Below, one piece after another: positions 55,685-63,910 of a stretch of DNA of 64,000 bases; position 1 is the stretch's first letter, and each line of letters starts with the position of its first letter. Under the pieces are notes generated by a model. The model was not told the origin of the DNA and searched no databases. It worked only from the letters and a program-made list of their open reading frames with translations. The DNA comes from Hyphomicrobiales bacterium (GTDB taxonomy: Bacteria; Pseudomonadota; Alphaproteobacteria; Rhizobiales; Rhizobiaceae), in NCBI GenBank assembly GCA_900471925.1, contig UCGV01000006.1, positions 276,206 to 340,205 on the forward strand, written 5' to 3'. The translations under genes and the position numbers were made by a program.

Positions 55685-56194
55685 ATGGCCGAGATCAAGG
55701 ATCCGGAAAACACCATCATTCTGGAAACCACCAAGGGCAAGGTTGTCATCCAGCTTCTGCCGCAGGTTGCTCCCGAGCACGTCAAGCGCATCAAGGAGCT
55801 TGCCCGCGAGAAGGCCTATGACGGTGTCGTTTTCCACCGCGTCATCGCCGATTTCATGGCGCAGACCGGTGACGTGCAGTTCGGCAAGAAGGGCGGCGAG
55901 AATTTCAATCCGGGCCGCGCCGGCATGGGCGGCTCCGAAAAGGACGATTTGAAGGCTGAATTCTCGGCAACGCCGCACGTTCGCGGCACTTGCTCGATGG
56001 CCCGTTCGCAGAGCCCGAACTCGGCAAACTCGCAGTTCTTCATCTGCTTCACCGACGCTCCCTGGCTGAACAAGCAGTACTCGGTTTGGGGCCAGGTCAT
56101 CGAAGGCATGGACAACATCGACAAGATCAAGAAGGGCGAGCCCGTCTCCGATCCGGATTCGATCGTCTCCATGCGGGTTGCCGCCGACGTCTGA
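55685..56194 (+). CDS. ppiB: Cytoplasmic peptidyl-prolyl cis-trans isomerase (cyclophilin)
   Basis: A 169-residue cyclophilin with no signal peptide. Catalytic core: VVFHRVIADFMAQTGD, then NSQFFICFTDAPWLNKQYSVWGQVIEGMDNIDKI. AAGGAGAACGAC precedes the ATG. It forms a tandem pair with the exported enzyme, which looks like duplication with division between compartments. Followed by a very stable hairpin and then queA. Confidence 0.92.
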   Translation: MAEIKDPENTIILETTKGKVVIQLLPQVAPEHVKRIKELAREKAYDGVVFHRVIADFMAQTGDVQFGKKGGENFNPGRAGMGGSEKDDLKAEFSATPHVRGTCSMARSQSPNSANSQFFICFTDAPWLNKQYSVWGQVIEGMDNIDKIKKGEPVSDPDSIVSMRVAADV

Positions 56195-56209
56195 TTGTGT
56201 TTTTTGCTG

Positions 56210-56244
56210 AAACCCGCCCTTGCGCGAAAGCGCGGGGCGGGTTT
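56210..56244 (+). terminator. Hairpin with GAAA loop between ppi and queA
   Basis: AAACCCGCCC (56210-56219) pairs with GGGCGGGTTT (56235-56244). Inside, GCGC (56222-56225) and GCGC (56230-56233) close a GAAA tetraloop. The stem ends in T residues and should terminate the ppi transcript, about 20 bases before queA. Confidence 0.8.
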
Positions 56245-56266
56245 CGCTTTGCCCGAAAGTGCCTCT

Positions 56267-57352
56267 ATGCGCGTAGACCTTTTCGATTTCGACCTGCCGG
56301 ATGAAAACATTGCGCTGCGGCCCGCCGAGCCGCGCGACAGTGCGCGCCTGCTCGTCGTCGATCCGAACGCGCAGACTGTGCTGTCAGATCATCGCGTCTT
56401 TGAACTCCCGTCTTTTCTGAGGGCGGGTGACGCGCTGGTCTTCAACGATACCAAGGTCATCCCGGCTCAGCTCGAAGGCATCCGCCATCGTGAGGGTGCC
56501 GGTGGACAGCAGGTATCGGCGACGCTTCACATGCGCGTCGGCGCCAACAAATGGAAAGCCTTCGCCAAACCGGGCAAGCGTATCAAGGAAGGCGATCGGA
56601 TCGCTTTCGGTCATGGCGGTGAAAGCTGCATGATCGGCTCCCTCGACGCCACTGTGGAAGAGAAGGGCGACGCGGGCGAAGTGACGCTCGCCTTCGATCT
56701 CTCCGGTCCGGCACTCGATGAAGCGATTGCCAGCGTCGGCCATATTCCCTTGCCGCCCTATATTGCCGCCAAGCGCCCGGAAGACGAGCGGGACCGCGCC
56801 GATTATCAGACGATCTATGCGCGGGAAGAGGGCGCCGTCGCTGCACCGACCGCTGGCCTGCATTTCACACCTGCTCTGTTCGAGGCACTCGACAAAGCCG
56901 GCATCGAACGGCATTTCGTCACCCTGCATGTCGGCGCCGGCACCTTCCTGCCGGTCAAGGCCGATGATACCGATGATCACAAGATGCATCTCGAAAGCGG
57001 CTATGTCAGCGCCGAGATCGCTGCCAAGCTGAATGCAGTTCGGGAGAGGGGCGGGCGCATTGTCTGCGTTGGCACGACCTCGCTGCGGCTGATCGAGAGT
57101 GCCGCTGCCGATAGCGGCGAGATCCTGCCTTGGGCGGGTGCTACCGGCATCTTCATCACGCCGGGCTACCGCTTCAAGGCGGTTGATATCCTGATGACCA
57201 ATTTCCACCTGCCGCGCTCGACGCTCTTCATGCTGGTCTCCGCCTTCGCCGGTTTCGAGACCATGCACGCAGCCTATGAACACGCCATTTCGACAGGCTA
57301 CCGCTTCTATTCCTACGGCGACGCGAGCCTTCTTTTCCGGAAAGACCGATGA
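56267..57352 (+). CDS. queA: tRNA preQ1(34) S-adenosylmethionine ribosyltransferase-isomerase
   Basis: A 361-residue enzyme of queuosine synthesis: it transfers the ribose of S-adenosylmethionine to preQ1 in tRNA, giving epoxyqueuosine. Marks: [29 protein letters not shown] at the start, [11 protein letters not shown], and [25 protein letters not shown] 56267 is chosen; a reading from 56195 runs through the upstream hairpin. ATGA links it to tgt, the preceding step of the pathway. Confidence 0.94.
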   Translation: MRVDLFDFDLPDENIALRPAEPRDSARLLVVDPNAQTVLSDHRVFELPSFLRAGDALVFNDTKVIPAQLEGIRHREGAGGQQVSATLHMRVGANKWKAFAKPGKRIKEGDRIAFGHGGESCMIGSLDATVEEKGDAGEVTLAFDLSGPALDEAIASVGHIPLPPYIAAKRPEDERDRADYQTIYAREEGAVAAPTAGLHFTPALFEALDKAGIERHFVTLHVGAGTFLPVKADDTDDHKMHLESGYVSAEIAAKLNAVRERGGRIVCVGTTSLRLIESAAADSGEILPWAGATGIFITPGYRFKAVDILMTNFHLPRSTLFMLVSAFAGFETMHAAYEHAISTGYRFYSYGDASLLFRKDR

Positions 57353-58482
57353 CGACTGAAAACTTCCAGTTCACCCTGAAGAAGACCGACGGCGGCGCAC
57401 GCCTCGGTGAGGTGTCCATGCCGCGCGGTGTCATCCGTACGCCGGCCTTCATGCCTGTCGGCACTGTTGGCACGGTCAAGGCCATGTATCTCGACCAGGT
57501 GCGCGACACCGGCGCCGATATTATTCTCGGCAACACCTATCATCTGATGCTGCGCCCGACGGCAGAGCGCGTCGCCCGCCTCGGCGGCCTTCACAAGCTG
57601 ATCCGCTGGGAGCACCCGATCCTGACGGATTCCGGTGGATTCCAGGTCATGTCTCTATCGGGCCTGCGCAAGCTCGACGAGAAGGGCGTGACCTTCAAGT
57701 CGCATGTCGACGGCAGCCTGCATCACATGTCGCCGGAACGCTCCATCGAGATCCAGGGGCTGCTCGGCTCTGATATCCAGATGCAGCTCGATGAGTGCGT
57801 GGCTCTGCCGGCAGAGCCCAAGGAAATCGAGCGCGCCATGGAAATGTCGCTGCGCTGGGCCGAGCGCTGCAAGGTGGCTTTCGGCAACCAGCCGGGCAAG
57901 GCCATGTTCGGTATCGTCCAGGGCGGCGACGTGCCGGCTCTGCGTGTCCGCTCTGCCGAGGAACTGGCAAAGCTCGATCTCAAGGGCTACGCCGTTGGCG
58001 GTCTTGCCGTCGGCGAGCCGCAGGACGTGATGCTGAGGATGCTCGAGACGACGCTGCCGGTGTTGCCCAGTGAAAAGCCGCGCTACCTGATGGGCGTCGG
58101 CACGCCCGACGACATGCTGAAATCCGTCGCCCGTGGCATCGACATGTTCGATTGCGTGATGCCCACCCGCTCTGGCCGCCATGGTCTCGCTTTCACCCGC
58201 CGCGGCAAGGTCAATATCCGCAATGCCCGCCACGCCGAAGACATGCGCCCGCTGGACGAACAGTCGGATTGCCCGGCTACGCGCGATTATTCCCGCGCTT
58301 ATCTCCATCATCTCGTGCGCGCCAACGAGGCGCTAGGCGGCATGCTGCTTTCCTGGCATAACCTGAATTATTATCAGGAACTGATGCAGGGCATCCGCAA
58401 GGCAATTGCCGAAGGACGCTTCGCCGATTTCATGGCTGAGACGATAGAGGAATGGGCGAGGGGGGATCTCGATCCCGTCTGA
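57349..58482 (+). CDS. tgt: tRNA-guanine transglycosylase lacking most zinc ligands
   Basis: A 377-residue enzyme that exchanges guanine 34 of certain tRNAs for preQ1. General-acid Asp lies in [11 protein letters not shown], and the nucleophile region is [12 protein letters not shown]. Canonical enzymes bind a structural zinc through CxCxxC plus His; here the CxCxxC site reads SDCPAT (Ser306, Cys308, Thr311), so two of three Cys are gone, while the His (H337 in WHNLNYYQ) is kept. The fold is otherwise normal, so it is probably active without zinc or with a changed site. Coupled to queA by ATGA. Convergent with the DUF4864 gene. Confidence 0.94.
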   Translation: MTTENFQFTLKKTDGGARLGEVSMPRGVIRTPAFMPVGTVGTVKAMYLDQVRDTGADIILGNTYHLMLRPTAERVARLGGLHKLIRWEHPILTDSGGFQVMSLSGLRKLDEKGVTFKSHVDGSLHHMSPERSIEIQGLLGSDIQMQLDECVALPAEPKEIERAMEMSLRWAERCKVAFGNQPGKAMFGIVQGGDVPALRVRSAEELAKLDLKGYAVGGLAVGEPQDVMLRMLETTLPVLPSEKPRYLMGVGTPDDMLKSVARGIDMFDCVMPTRSGRHGLAFTRRGKVNIRNARHAEDMRPLDEQSDCPATRDYSRAYLHHLVRANEALGGMLLSWHNLNYYQELMQGIRKAIAEGRFADFMAETIEEWARGDLDPV

Positions 58483-58497
58483 TCAGGTCAGATGTGA

Positions 58498-58926
58498 TCA
58501 AATACCCTTGCTGTCGGCATTCGGCACGATCTGGACGCCGTTGATCTTGTAGCTGCCGTCGGGCTGGCGGGCGACCTGATAGATCGCCGTCCAATCCTTG
58601 CCGTCGCGGCCCGAAATCAGCACTTCCTGATAGATCATCGCGCCGTCGTCGATCGATTTGACACGCCCGAACGCGTAGTTACCGGGGTGATAGACCGGCT
58701 CGTAACTCTTCTTCACCATGGCGAAGAACACGTTCTTGTCGGGATACATCGCCTTGATGCCGGGAGCGGCGAAGGAATAGGCCGTATCGGCATCATCCTT
58801 GAGAAACGCCCGGATCTGTTCCCCGATCATCGTCTGCGTCGTCTGTACGGGATCTTCGGCATGGGCCGCCATGTCTGACATTGCGGATGCGGCACACAGG
58901 ATCAGCACTGCAAGGAAAGCGCGCAT
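58498..58926 (-). CDS. Exported DUF4864 protein
   Basis: A 142-residue protein with a signal peptide (residues 1 to about 23, cleavage after AHA) and a DUF4864 domain of unknown function: EQIRAFLKDDADTAYSFAAPGIKAMYPD, FFAMVKKSYEPVYHP. Ends in a polar tail. The ribosome site GGAGAAG lies inside a perfect hairpin just upstream of the ATG, so translation may be controlled by RNA structure. Downstream of the FabF-like gene on the same strand; convergent with tgt. Confidence 0.85.
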   Translation of the reverse strand: MRAFLAVLILCAASAMSDMAAHAEDPVQTTQTMIGEQIRAFLKDDADTAYSFAAPGIKAMYPDKNVFFAMVKKSYEPVYHPGNYAFGRVKSIDDGAMIYQEVLISGRDGKDWTAIYQVARQPDGSYKINGVQIVPNADSKGI

Positions 58927-58931
58927 GGGAT

Positions 58932-58955
58932 CTTCTCCGGCAATATCCGGAGAAG
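58932..58955 (-). promoter_or_regulatory. Hairpin covering the ribosome site of the DUF4864 gene
   Basis: CTTCTCCGG (58932-58940) and CCGGAGAAG (58947-58955) form a perfect 9-bp stem with a 6-base loop. On the minus strand the 3' arm is CCGGAGAAG, followed by ATCCC and the ATG at 58926, so the ribosome site is in the stem. No T-run, so it is a poor terminator for the upstream FabF gene. Confidence 0.6.
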
Positions 58956-58991
58956 TGTAGGCTATTTTGCGCGCAAGGAAAGAGCCCGGTA

Positions 58992-60257
58992 TCAGGACCA
59001 GCGACGGAAGAGGGCGCTGGCATTCACGCCACCGAAGCCGAAGCCGTTGGTGATTGCATATTCCATCGCCACCTTGCGGGCCACCTGGCCAACCAGATCG
59101 ATGCCTTCGGCAGCCGGATCGGCCGTTTCCAGATTGCGCGTCGGCGGAGCGATTTGATCGCGCAATGCAAGGATCGTGAAGATCGCCTCGAGCCCGCCGG
59201 CACCACCGAGGAGGTGACCGGTTGCCGACTTTGTAGCACTGACGGCAATACCGCCGTCACGGCCGAACACCGTACCGATCGCCGCGATCTCACCCTTGTC
59301 ACCGACCGGTGTCGAGGTCGCGTGGGCATTGAGATGCTTGATCTCTGAAGCCGGGATCTTCGCCTGGCGAATGGCTGCTTCCAGCGCACGGCGTGCGCCG
59401 TCGCCATCTTCGGGGCCTGCGGTCATATGGTAGGCGTCGGCCGCGGTGCCATAACCGACGAGTTCGGCGAGCGGTGTCGCACCACGCGCCAGCGCATGCT
59501 CAAGCGTTTCGATAACGAGAATGCCGGCGCCTTCGCCCATGACAAAGCCATCGCGTGCTGTATCAAAGGGGCGGGAGGCAAGTTCGGGCCGGTCGTTGAA
59601 ACCGGTCGAAAGGGCGCGGGCTGCGGCAAAGCCGCCGAGGCTGACCTTGTCGATACAGGCTTCCGAACCGCCGCAGATGGCGACGTCAGCTTCACCGGAA
59701 CGGATCAACCGGGCTGCGTCGCCGATCGCCTGAACGCTTGCCGCGCATGCAGTCACCGGCGCGCCGAGCGGCCCCTTGTAGCCATAGCGGATGCTGACCT
59801 GGCCGGCAGCGAGGTTGACGAGGAACGAGGGCACCGTGAAAGGAGAAAGCCGGCGTACGCCGCGCGTCTCTGCAATGCGTACGGCCTCGGTAATCGCCGG
59901 AAATCCGCCGACGCCGGACCCGATGATCGTTGCCGTCCGCTCGCGCGCATCCACATCTTCGGGCATCCAGCCAGCCTGGCGCACAGCCTCGTCCGTTGCC
60001 ATCATCGCAAACTGGATGAAGCGATCCATTTTCTTCTGGTCTTTCGGCGGAATGGCGCGGTCCGGGTCGAAGCCGGCTTCGGGATCGTCCGCGATCGACG
60101 GAACGACGCCGCCGACCTTGGCGGCGAGATCGCCGACTACATCGTCAGGCAAGACCCGCAGGCCGGAACCGCCGGCTACAAGCCGGCTCCATGCCGCCTC
60201 GACACCGACGCCGAGCGGCGAAACAAGTCCCATGCCGGTGACAACGATACGTTCCAT
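58992..60257 (-). CDS. fabF: Beta-ketoacyl-ACP synthase II-like protein
   Basis: A 421-residue condensing enzyme that elongates acyl-ACP with malonyl-ACP. Catalytic Cys171 lies in VTACAASVQAIG, His312 in NAHATSTPVGD and His348 in KSATGHLLGGAGG, so the triad is intact. Glycine-rich start VVTGMGLVSPLGVGVEAAW. ATG 60257 has AAGGAC upstream; the reading to 60350 would run into the palindromic repeat. No acpP or other fab gene lies next to it, so it could be the housekeeping enzyme or a paralogue for special acyl chains. Confidence 0.9.
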   Translation of the reverse strand: MERIVVTGMGLVSPLGVGVEAAWSRLVAGGSGLRVLPDDVVGDLAAKVGGVVPSIADDPEAGFDPDRAIPPKDQKKMDRFIQFAMMATDEAVRQAGWMPEDVDARERTATIIGSGVGGFPAITEAVRIAETRGVRRLSPFTVPSFLVNLAAGQVSIRYGYKGPLGAPVTACAASVQAIGDAARLIRSGEADVAICGGSEACIDKVSLGGFAAARALSTGFNDRPELASRPFDTARDGFVMGEGAGILVIETLEHALARGATPLAELVGYGTAADAYHMTAGPEDGDGARRALEAAIRQAKIPASEIKHLNAHATSTPVGDKGEIAAIGTVFGRDGGIAVSATKSATGHLLGGAGGLEAIFTILALRDQIAPPTRNLETADPAAEGIDLVGQVARKVAMEYAITNGFGFGGVNASALFRRWS

Positions 60258-60270
60258 GGATATGTCCTTT

Positions 60271-60369
60271 CTAGAGCAATTCCGGCAGGGGCGCGCAGCC
60301 GTTGAACATTCGGAATTGCATGAAAACAAAGGGATAGAGCATTCCGGCAACTCGAGGAGACTGCTCTAG
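60271..60369. repeat. 99-bp palindromic repeat between fabF-like and hxlR-like genes
   Basis: Outer ends CTAGAGCA (60271-60278) and TGCTCTAG (60362-60369) are inverted, and GCAATTCCG (60276-60284) pairs with CGGAATTGC (60311-60319). The segment GGAATTGC-ATGAAAACAAAGGGATAGAGC is of a kind I recognise as abundant in rhizobial intergenic DNA. The hxlR-like stop codon TAG lies in its right end. Confidence 0.75.
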
Positions 60370-60872
60370 GCATCGATGCCGAGGTAATAGGCGCGCATCC
60401 GCGCGATCCGTTCGCGATCGCTTTCGTCAGCTGCGGGCCCCGGCAGAAGACAGGTATTTTCGGGTTTCAGCTCTTGGCCGCTGACCGCATCCACGACCAC
60501 GGGACGGCATTCGTTGCCGGAGACGGCGTCGCCGAGCAGAAAGGCAAGATCCTCTTCCGGCGCATGGCGACGCCCCCATGCAAAAAGGGTCATCAGCACT
60601 GGAAAGAAATCACGCCCCTTCTCCGTCAGCACATATTCGTAGCGGGCAGGGCGCTCGCTATAGAGGCGCTTTTCGAACAGCCCCTCTTCGATCAGATGCG
60701 TCAGCCGCCGTGTCAGGATGTTCGGCGCGATGCCGAGGCTCTTCTGGAATTCATCGAAGCGCGTGAGCCCCTGAAAGGCGTCACGCAGGATCATCATGCT
60801 CCACCAGTCGCCGACGCTTTCGAGCGCGCGGCCTGCCGGGCATCTGAGATTGGCAAAGCTTGTCCGTTGCAT
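60366..60872 (-). CDS. HxlR family transcriptional regulator
   Basis: A 168-residue winged helix-turn-helix protein: CPAGRALESVGDWWSMMILRDAFQGLTRFDEFQKSLGIAPNILTRRLTHLIEEGLFEKRLYSERPARYEYVLTEKGRDF covers residues about 9-85 and matches the HxlR core. The N-terminal Cys is at residue 9, in the position used for redox sensing in some HxlR members. ATG 60872 gives the family start (MQRTSFANLRC); a reading from 61034 is in the next gene. The stop TAG is supplied by the repeat. Confidence 0.88.
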   Translation of the reverse strand: MQRTSFANLRCPAGRALESVGDWWSMMILRDAFQGLTRFDEFQKSLGIAPNILTRRLTHLIEEGLFEKRLYSERPARYEYVLTEKGRDFFPVLMTLFAWGRRHAPEEDLAFLLGDAVSGNECRPVVVDAVSGQELKPENTCLLPGPAADESDRERIARMRAYYLGIDA

Positions 60873-60918
60873 GATGAAAGTCACTATAGGAGTAACTATC
60901 ATCATGCAAGTCACTAAA

Positions 60919-61227
60919 TCAGGCGTGGTCGCGCTCGAATATCCGCGCCAGCAGGACTCCGGTGACGAGCATGCCTGCAGCAACGAAAACCGTATCGCCC
61001 GGCGTGCCGATATAAAGCGGTCCGATATTGGCAAAGAGCAGGAAGGCGATCAGGAAATTGAACCAACCCCAGATGACATTGGTCACGGGCGAGCTGAGCC
61101 TCGCACTCCCAAGGCGAACGAACGGCGTGCGGAAAGGCCGGCCGCTGACACCGCTGACGAAATGCGGCAGACCATTGGTGAGGAAGGCTGCGGCGATGAA
61201 ATGAACGAGATAAGCAATCCAGGGCAA
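60919..61227 (-). CDS. 102-residue membrane protein of unknown function, TTG start
   Basis: Not recognised. I choose TTG 61227 because GCGGAGAG lies 5 bases upstream; a longer reading from 61449 crosses the terminator and has no membrane pattern. The chain has about three hydrophobic segments (PWIAYLVHFIAAAFLTNGLPHFV, VIWGWFNFLIAFLLFANIGPLYI and FVAAGMLVTGVLLARIF). Located directly upstream of the hxlR-like gene on the same strand with 46 bases between, so the two may form an operon. Confidence 0.7.
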   Translation of the reverse strand: MPWIAYLVHFIAAAFLTNGLPHFVSGVSGRPFRTPFVRLGSARLSSPVTNVIWGWFNFLIAFLLFANIGPLYIGTPGDTVFVAAGMLVTGVLLARIFERDHA

Positions 61228-61310
61228 TGGTCTCTCCGCTTGGCTGATGGGCGCATCGAAAATGTGGCGCTGGATCGGCGGCAGACAAGCAAACCCGATG
61301 GTCAAAAAAA

Positions 61311-61331
61311 GGGGCTCCGGAAAGGAGCCCC
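61311..61331 (-). terminator. Terminator of the calcium-binding glycosidase gene
   Basis: GGGGCTCC (61311-61318) and GGAGCCCC (61324-61331) form a perfect 8-bp stem with a 5-base loop; on the minus strand seven T residues follow. It terminates the large gene at 61364-63712. Confidence 0.94.
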
Positions 61332-61363
61332 GCTCAGGTCCGCCGCTGAAACCTTGTTCTGCT

Positions 61364-63712
61364 TCAGATGAACAGGAAGTCGTCGTGGTGCAGCGTCGCC
61401 AGATTGGAAAACGTTGCGACCTGCACGGCCGCACCACGGCCGCTTCCATCCGCGTCGTATAAGAGCTTCCCCGTCGTCTGGTCGTAGATCAGCCGGTCAT
61501 TGGTATCGAGGGCCTTGGTGCCGAGCACGAAGTTCGCATTGGAGAAATTCGCCGGATCGATCGCCGCGAAAATATCGTGATCGAGCGCGATCTTATCGCC
61601 GGCGCTTTCCGAGAAATCCGCGATCTTGTCGATATTCCTGGAGGCGTTGGGTTTGACGTTGAAGACGAAATAGTCGGCTCCGGAACCGCCGCTCAGCGTA
61701 TCGTTGCCGTTGCCGCCGATCAGTTGGTCATTCCCGGCCCCGCCTGTAAGCACGTTGGCGGCCGTATTGCCGGTCAAGAAGTTGTTTGCGCCATTGCCAG
61801 TGGCATTGATTGCCGATGAACCCGTGAGTGTCAGGTTCTCCACGGTCCCGAGCGTATTGGCCAGATTGAAGGAGATAGACGCGTTGACCGTGTCGGTGCC
61901 GTTACCGCCCGTTTCATCGACGATATCGCCTGTCGAATCCACCTTGTAGGTGTCGTTGCCGAGGCCGCCCATCATCCGGTCGTCACCCTTGCCGCCGTCA
62001 AGTTCGTTACTTCCGGCATTACCGGTAATAATATTGGCTGAAGCGTTACCGGTCGCATCGATATTAGCTGCGCCGAGCAAGGTGAGGTTCTCGACGGTGC
62101 CGGTCACATGATCCCTGTCCGCCAGACTGAGGGTGACGTAGGATTTGATCGTATCCTTGCCGGAGCCACCGGATTCGACCACGACATCGCCGGTATTGTC
62201 GACGATATAGGTGTCGTCGCCGGCGCCGCCTTGCATCCGGTCCGCTCCCGCGCCGCCATCGAGGATGTTGTTGCCGGAATTGCCGATAAGGGTGTTGGCA
62301 AGCGTGTTGCCTGTGGCGTTGGTATTGCCGTTGCCTGTCAGCGTCAGATTTTCGATGGCGCCGATGGCATGGGCGGTATCGGCCAGGCTGAAGCTGATCG
62401 ACGACATGACCTTGTCTGTTCCGCCGCCGCGGCTTTCATCGACGATGTCGGTCGGTGATGTCACCGTGAAAACGTCGTCCCCGGCGCCACCATAGATATG
62501 GCCGGGCTGCTGCGGAACGCCTGCGCCGGCAGGGATGTTGATGATGATAGGATGGTCGACCACGCCGACGCTCAGCGAAGAGATATTGCTCAAGCTCTTG
62601 ACCGGTGCGGTCCCTGTCAGCGGATCATAAACCTGCACATTGCCAAACGTGCCGCCGAGGTTGACGCTGACGTTGACGCTCCCTGTCTGGATCGCGGTAT
62701 CGGTGGTCTGGTTCCAGATATCAGGCTCGTTCCAGATGATGATCTGGTAGCTGCCGTCGGATTTCTCGGTCAGGTAACTGCGCGCCGTCGATGGCAGCCC
62801 GCTGATCGAATAATTGAGCGCTCCCGGGGTGAAACTTGCCTCGGTCGCGCCGTTATCGTCGAGGATTTGCGTCAGATTGTGGATCGCCGTTGCCGCCGGC
62901 TTCGGCGTATAGTCGAGGCGGAAGAGCCCGAAATGCTTTTCCTGGTCGGCGCCACCCGGATCGGAATAGGCGTCGAGAAGCTGGTAGATGAAGGTTCCCT
63001 TCGATCCGAGAAAGGCGCCGTCCATCAGCGTATTGAGCAGCAGTTTCGCTTGCGTCGCCTCGTCTACGCCCTCCCATCCGCCGTTGGTATCGGCCGTCAG
63101 CGAGGTGTGATAGCCGATCTCGGTGACGGTGAGCGGCTTGCCGGGATCGGCCCCCATTCGGTCGCCCGATTCACGCGATAGCCAGGAGAAGGGCTGGTCG
63201 CCGTCCTTCGCATAGGTGTGGATCGTCGTGTAGTCGTTGGAAGAGGCGACGGTGTATCCGGTAAAACCGAGGACCGCGATGTTCTTCAGCAACGGATCGG
63301 CATTAACAGCGGCAAAAAGATCTTTTTGATAGGCAAGCGCTGCGGCCTCACCGGACAGTCCCTTGTAGGAGACCGGCCAGTTGTTGACCTCGTTCGGACC
63401 TTCGATGCCGACGATCGAACCGGGATGCGCATCGACGAAGGTATGCAGCCGCTGCACGACGGTAGCGGGGCTGTCATCGCGTCCTGCCACGAAAACGAAT
63501 TTGATGCCGGCGTCCGCCGCATCCCCGAGATGGCCTTGGCCATAGGGGTCCGAGGCAGGGGTAGGGGCGTGATCGCGAACGGTATCGAGGCCTAGATAAT
63601 CGAGGGCCTTAACAACTTCTGCGATATTGGAATATTTTCCATCCGTATAATCGATGTGCGTATCAATTCCGAAGGAGTCGATAACATCATTAATTCTAAT
63701 AGCTTGGGCCAT
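61364..63712 (-). CDS. Secreted RTX-repeat glycoside hydrolase-like protein
   Basis: A 782-residue protein with no N-terminal signal peptide. Residues 1 to about 330 form a clan GH-A-like TIM barrel: a Glu in GIEGPNEVNNW (E108, acid/base position) and a Glu in TVTEIGYHTS (E198, nucleophile position). Residues about 430-690 have glycine-rich nonapeptide repeats GGxGxDxxx (GGAGDDVFT, GGAGADRMQ, GGAGDDTYI and more) that bind calcium, and the C-terminus ends in DDFLFI, as in type I secreted proteins. ATG 63712 has AGGAGCGC upstream. A probable type I secretion gene is divergent. The glycan target is unknown. Confidence 0.86.
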   Translation of the reverse strand: MAQAIRINDVIDSFGIDTHIDYTDGKYSNIAEVVKALDYLGLDTVRDHAPTPASDPYGQGHLGDAADAGIKFVFVAGRDDSPATVVQRLHTFVDAHPGSIVGIEGPNEVNNWPVSYKGLSGEAAALAYQKDLFAAVNADPLLKNIAVLGFTGYTVASSNDYTTIHTYAKDGDQPFSWLSRESGDRMGADPGKPLTVTEIGYHTSLTADTNGGWEGVDEATQAKLLLNTLMDGAFLGSKGTFIYQLLDAYSDPGGADQEKHFGLFRLDYTPKPAATAIHNLTQILDDNGATEASFTPGALNYSISGLPSTARSYLTEKSDGSYQIIIWNEPDIWNQTTDTAIQTGSVNVSVNLGGTFGNVQVYDPLTGTAPVKSLSNISSLSVGVVDHPIIINIPAGAGVPQQPGHIYGGAGDDVFTVTSPTDIVDESRGGGTDKVMSSISFSLADTAHAIGAIENLTLTGNGNTNATGNTLANTLIGNSGNNILDGGAGADRMQGGAGDDTYIVDNTGDVVVESGGSGKDTIKSYVTLSLADRDHVTGTVENLTLLGAANIDATGNASANIITGNAGSNELDGGKGDDRMMGGLGNDTYKVDSTGDIVDETGGNGTDTVNASISFNLANTLGTVENLTLTGSSAINATGNGANNFLTGNTAANVLTGGAGNDQLIGGNGNDTLSGGSGADYFVFNVKPNASRNIDKIADFSESAGDKIALDHDIFAAIDPANFSNANFVLGTKALDTNDRLIYDQTTGKLLYDADGSGRGAAVQVATFSNLATLHHDDFLFI

Positions 63713-63836
63713 TATTTGCGCTCCTCGCCTGGAAATAGAATGATTGCTTTTACGGTATAATGATTCCCTCAAAAAGCAATTTCAGTCTATACGATCAAAT
63801 CCGTCAAAGTTATGATGCGTTAACCATATTGTATTG

Positions 63837-63886
63837 TTCGCAATACGTTTTGCGAATCCTTGACTGATTTTTCTGTACAATCAGTC
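63837..63886. promoter_or_regulatory. Two dyads in the glycosidase / secretion-gene gap
   Basis: TTCGCAA (63837-63843) and TTGCGAA (63850-63856) form a perfect 7-bp inverted repeat with 6 bases between. GACTGATT (63862-63869) and AATCAGTC (63879-63886) form a perfect 8-bp one with 9 bases between. The gap separates divergent genes, so these are good operator candidates. A TTGACT (63860-63865) overlaps the second, but I see no matching -10. Confidence 0.45.
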
Positions 63887-63910
63887 GTGACGTTCCACGG
63901 AGATTTACTA

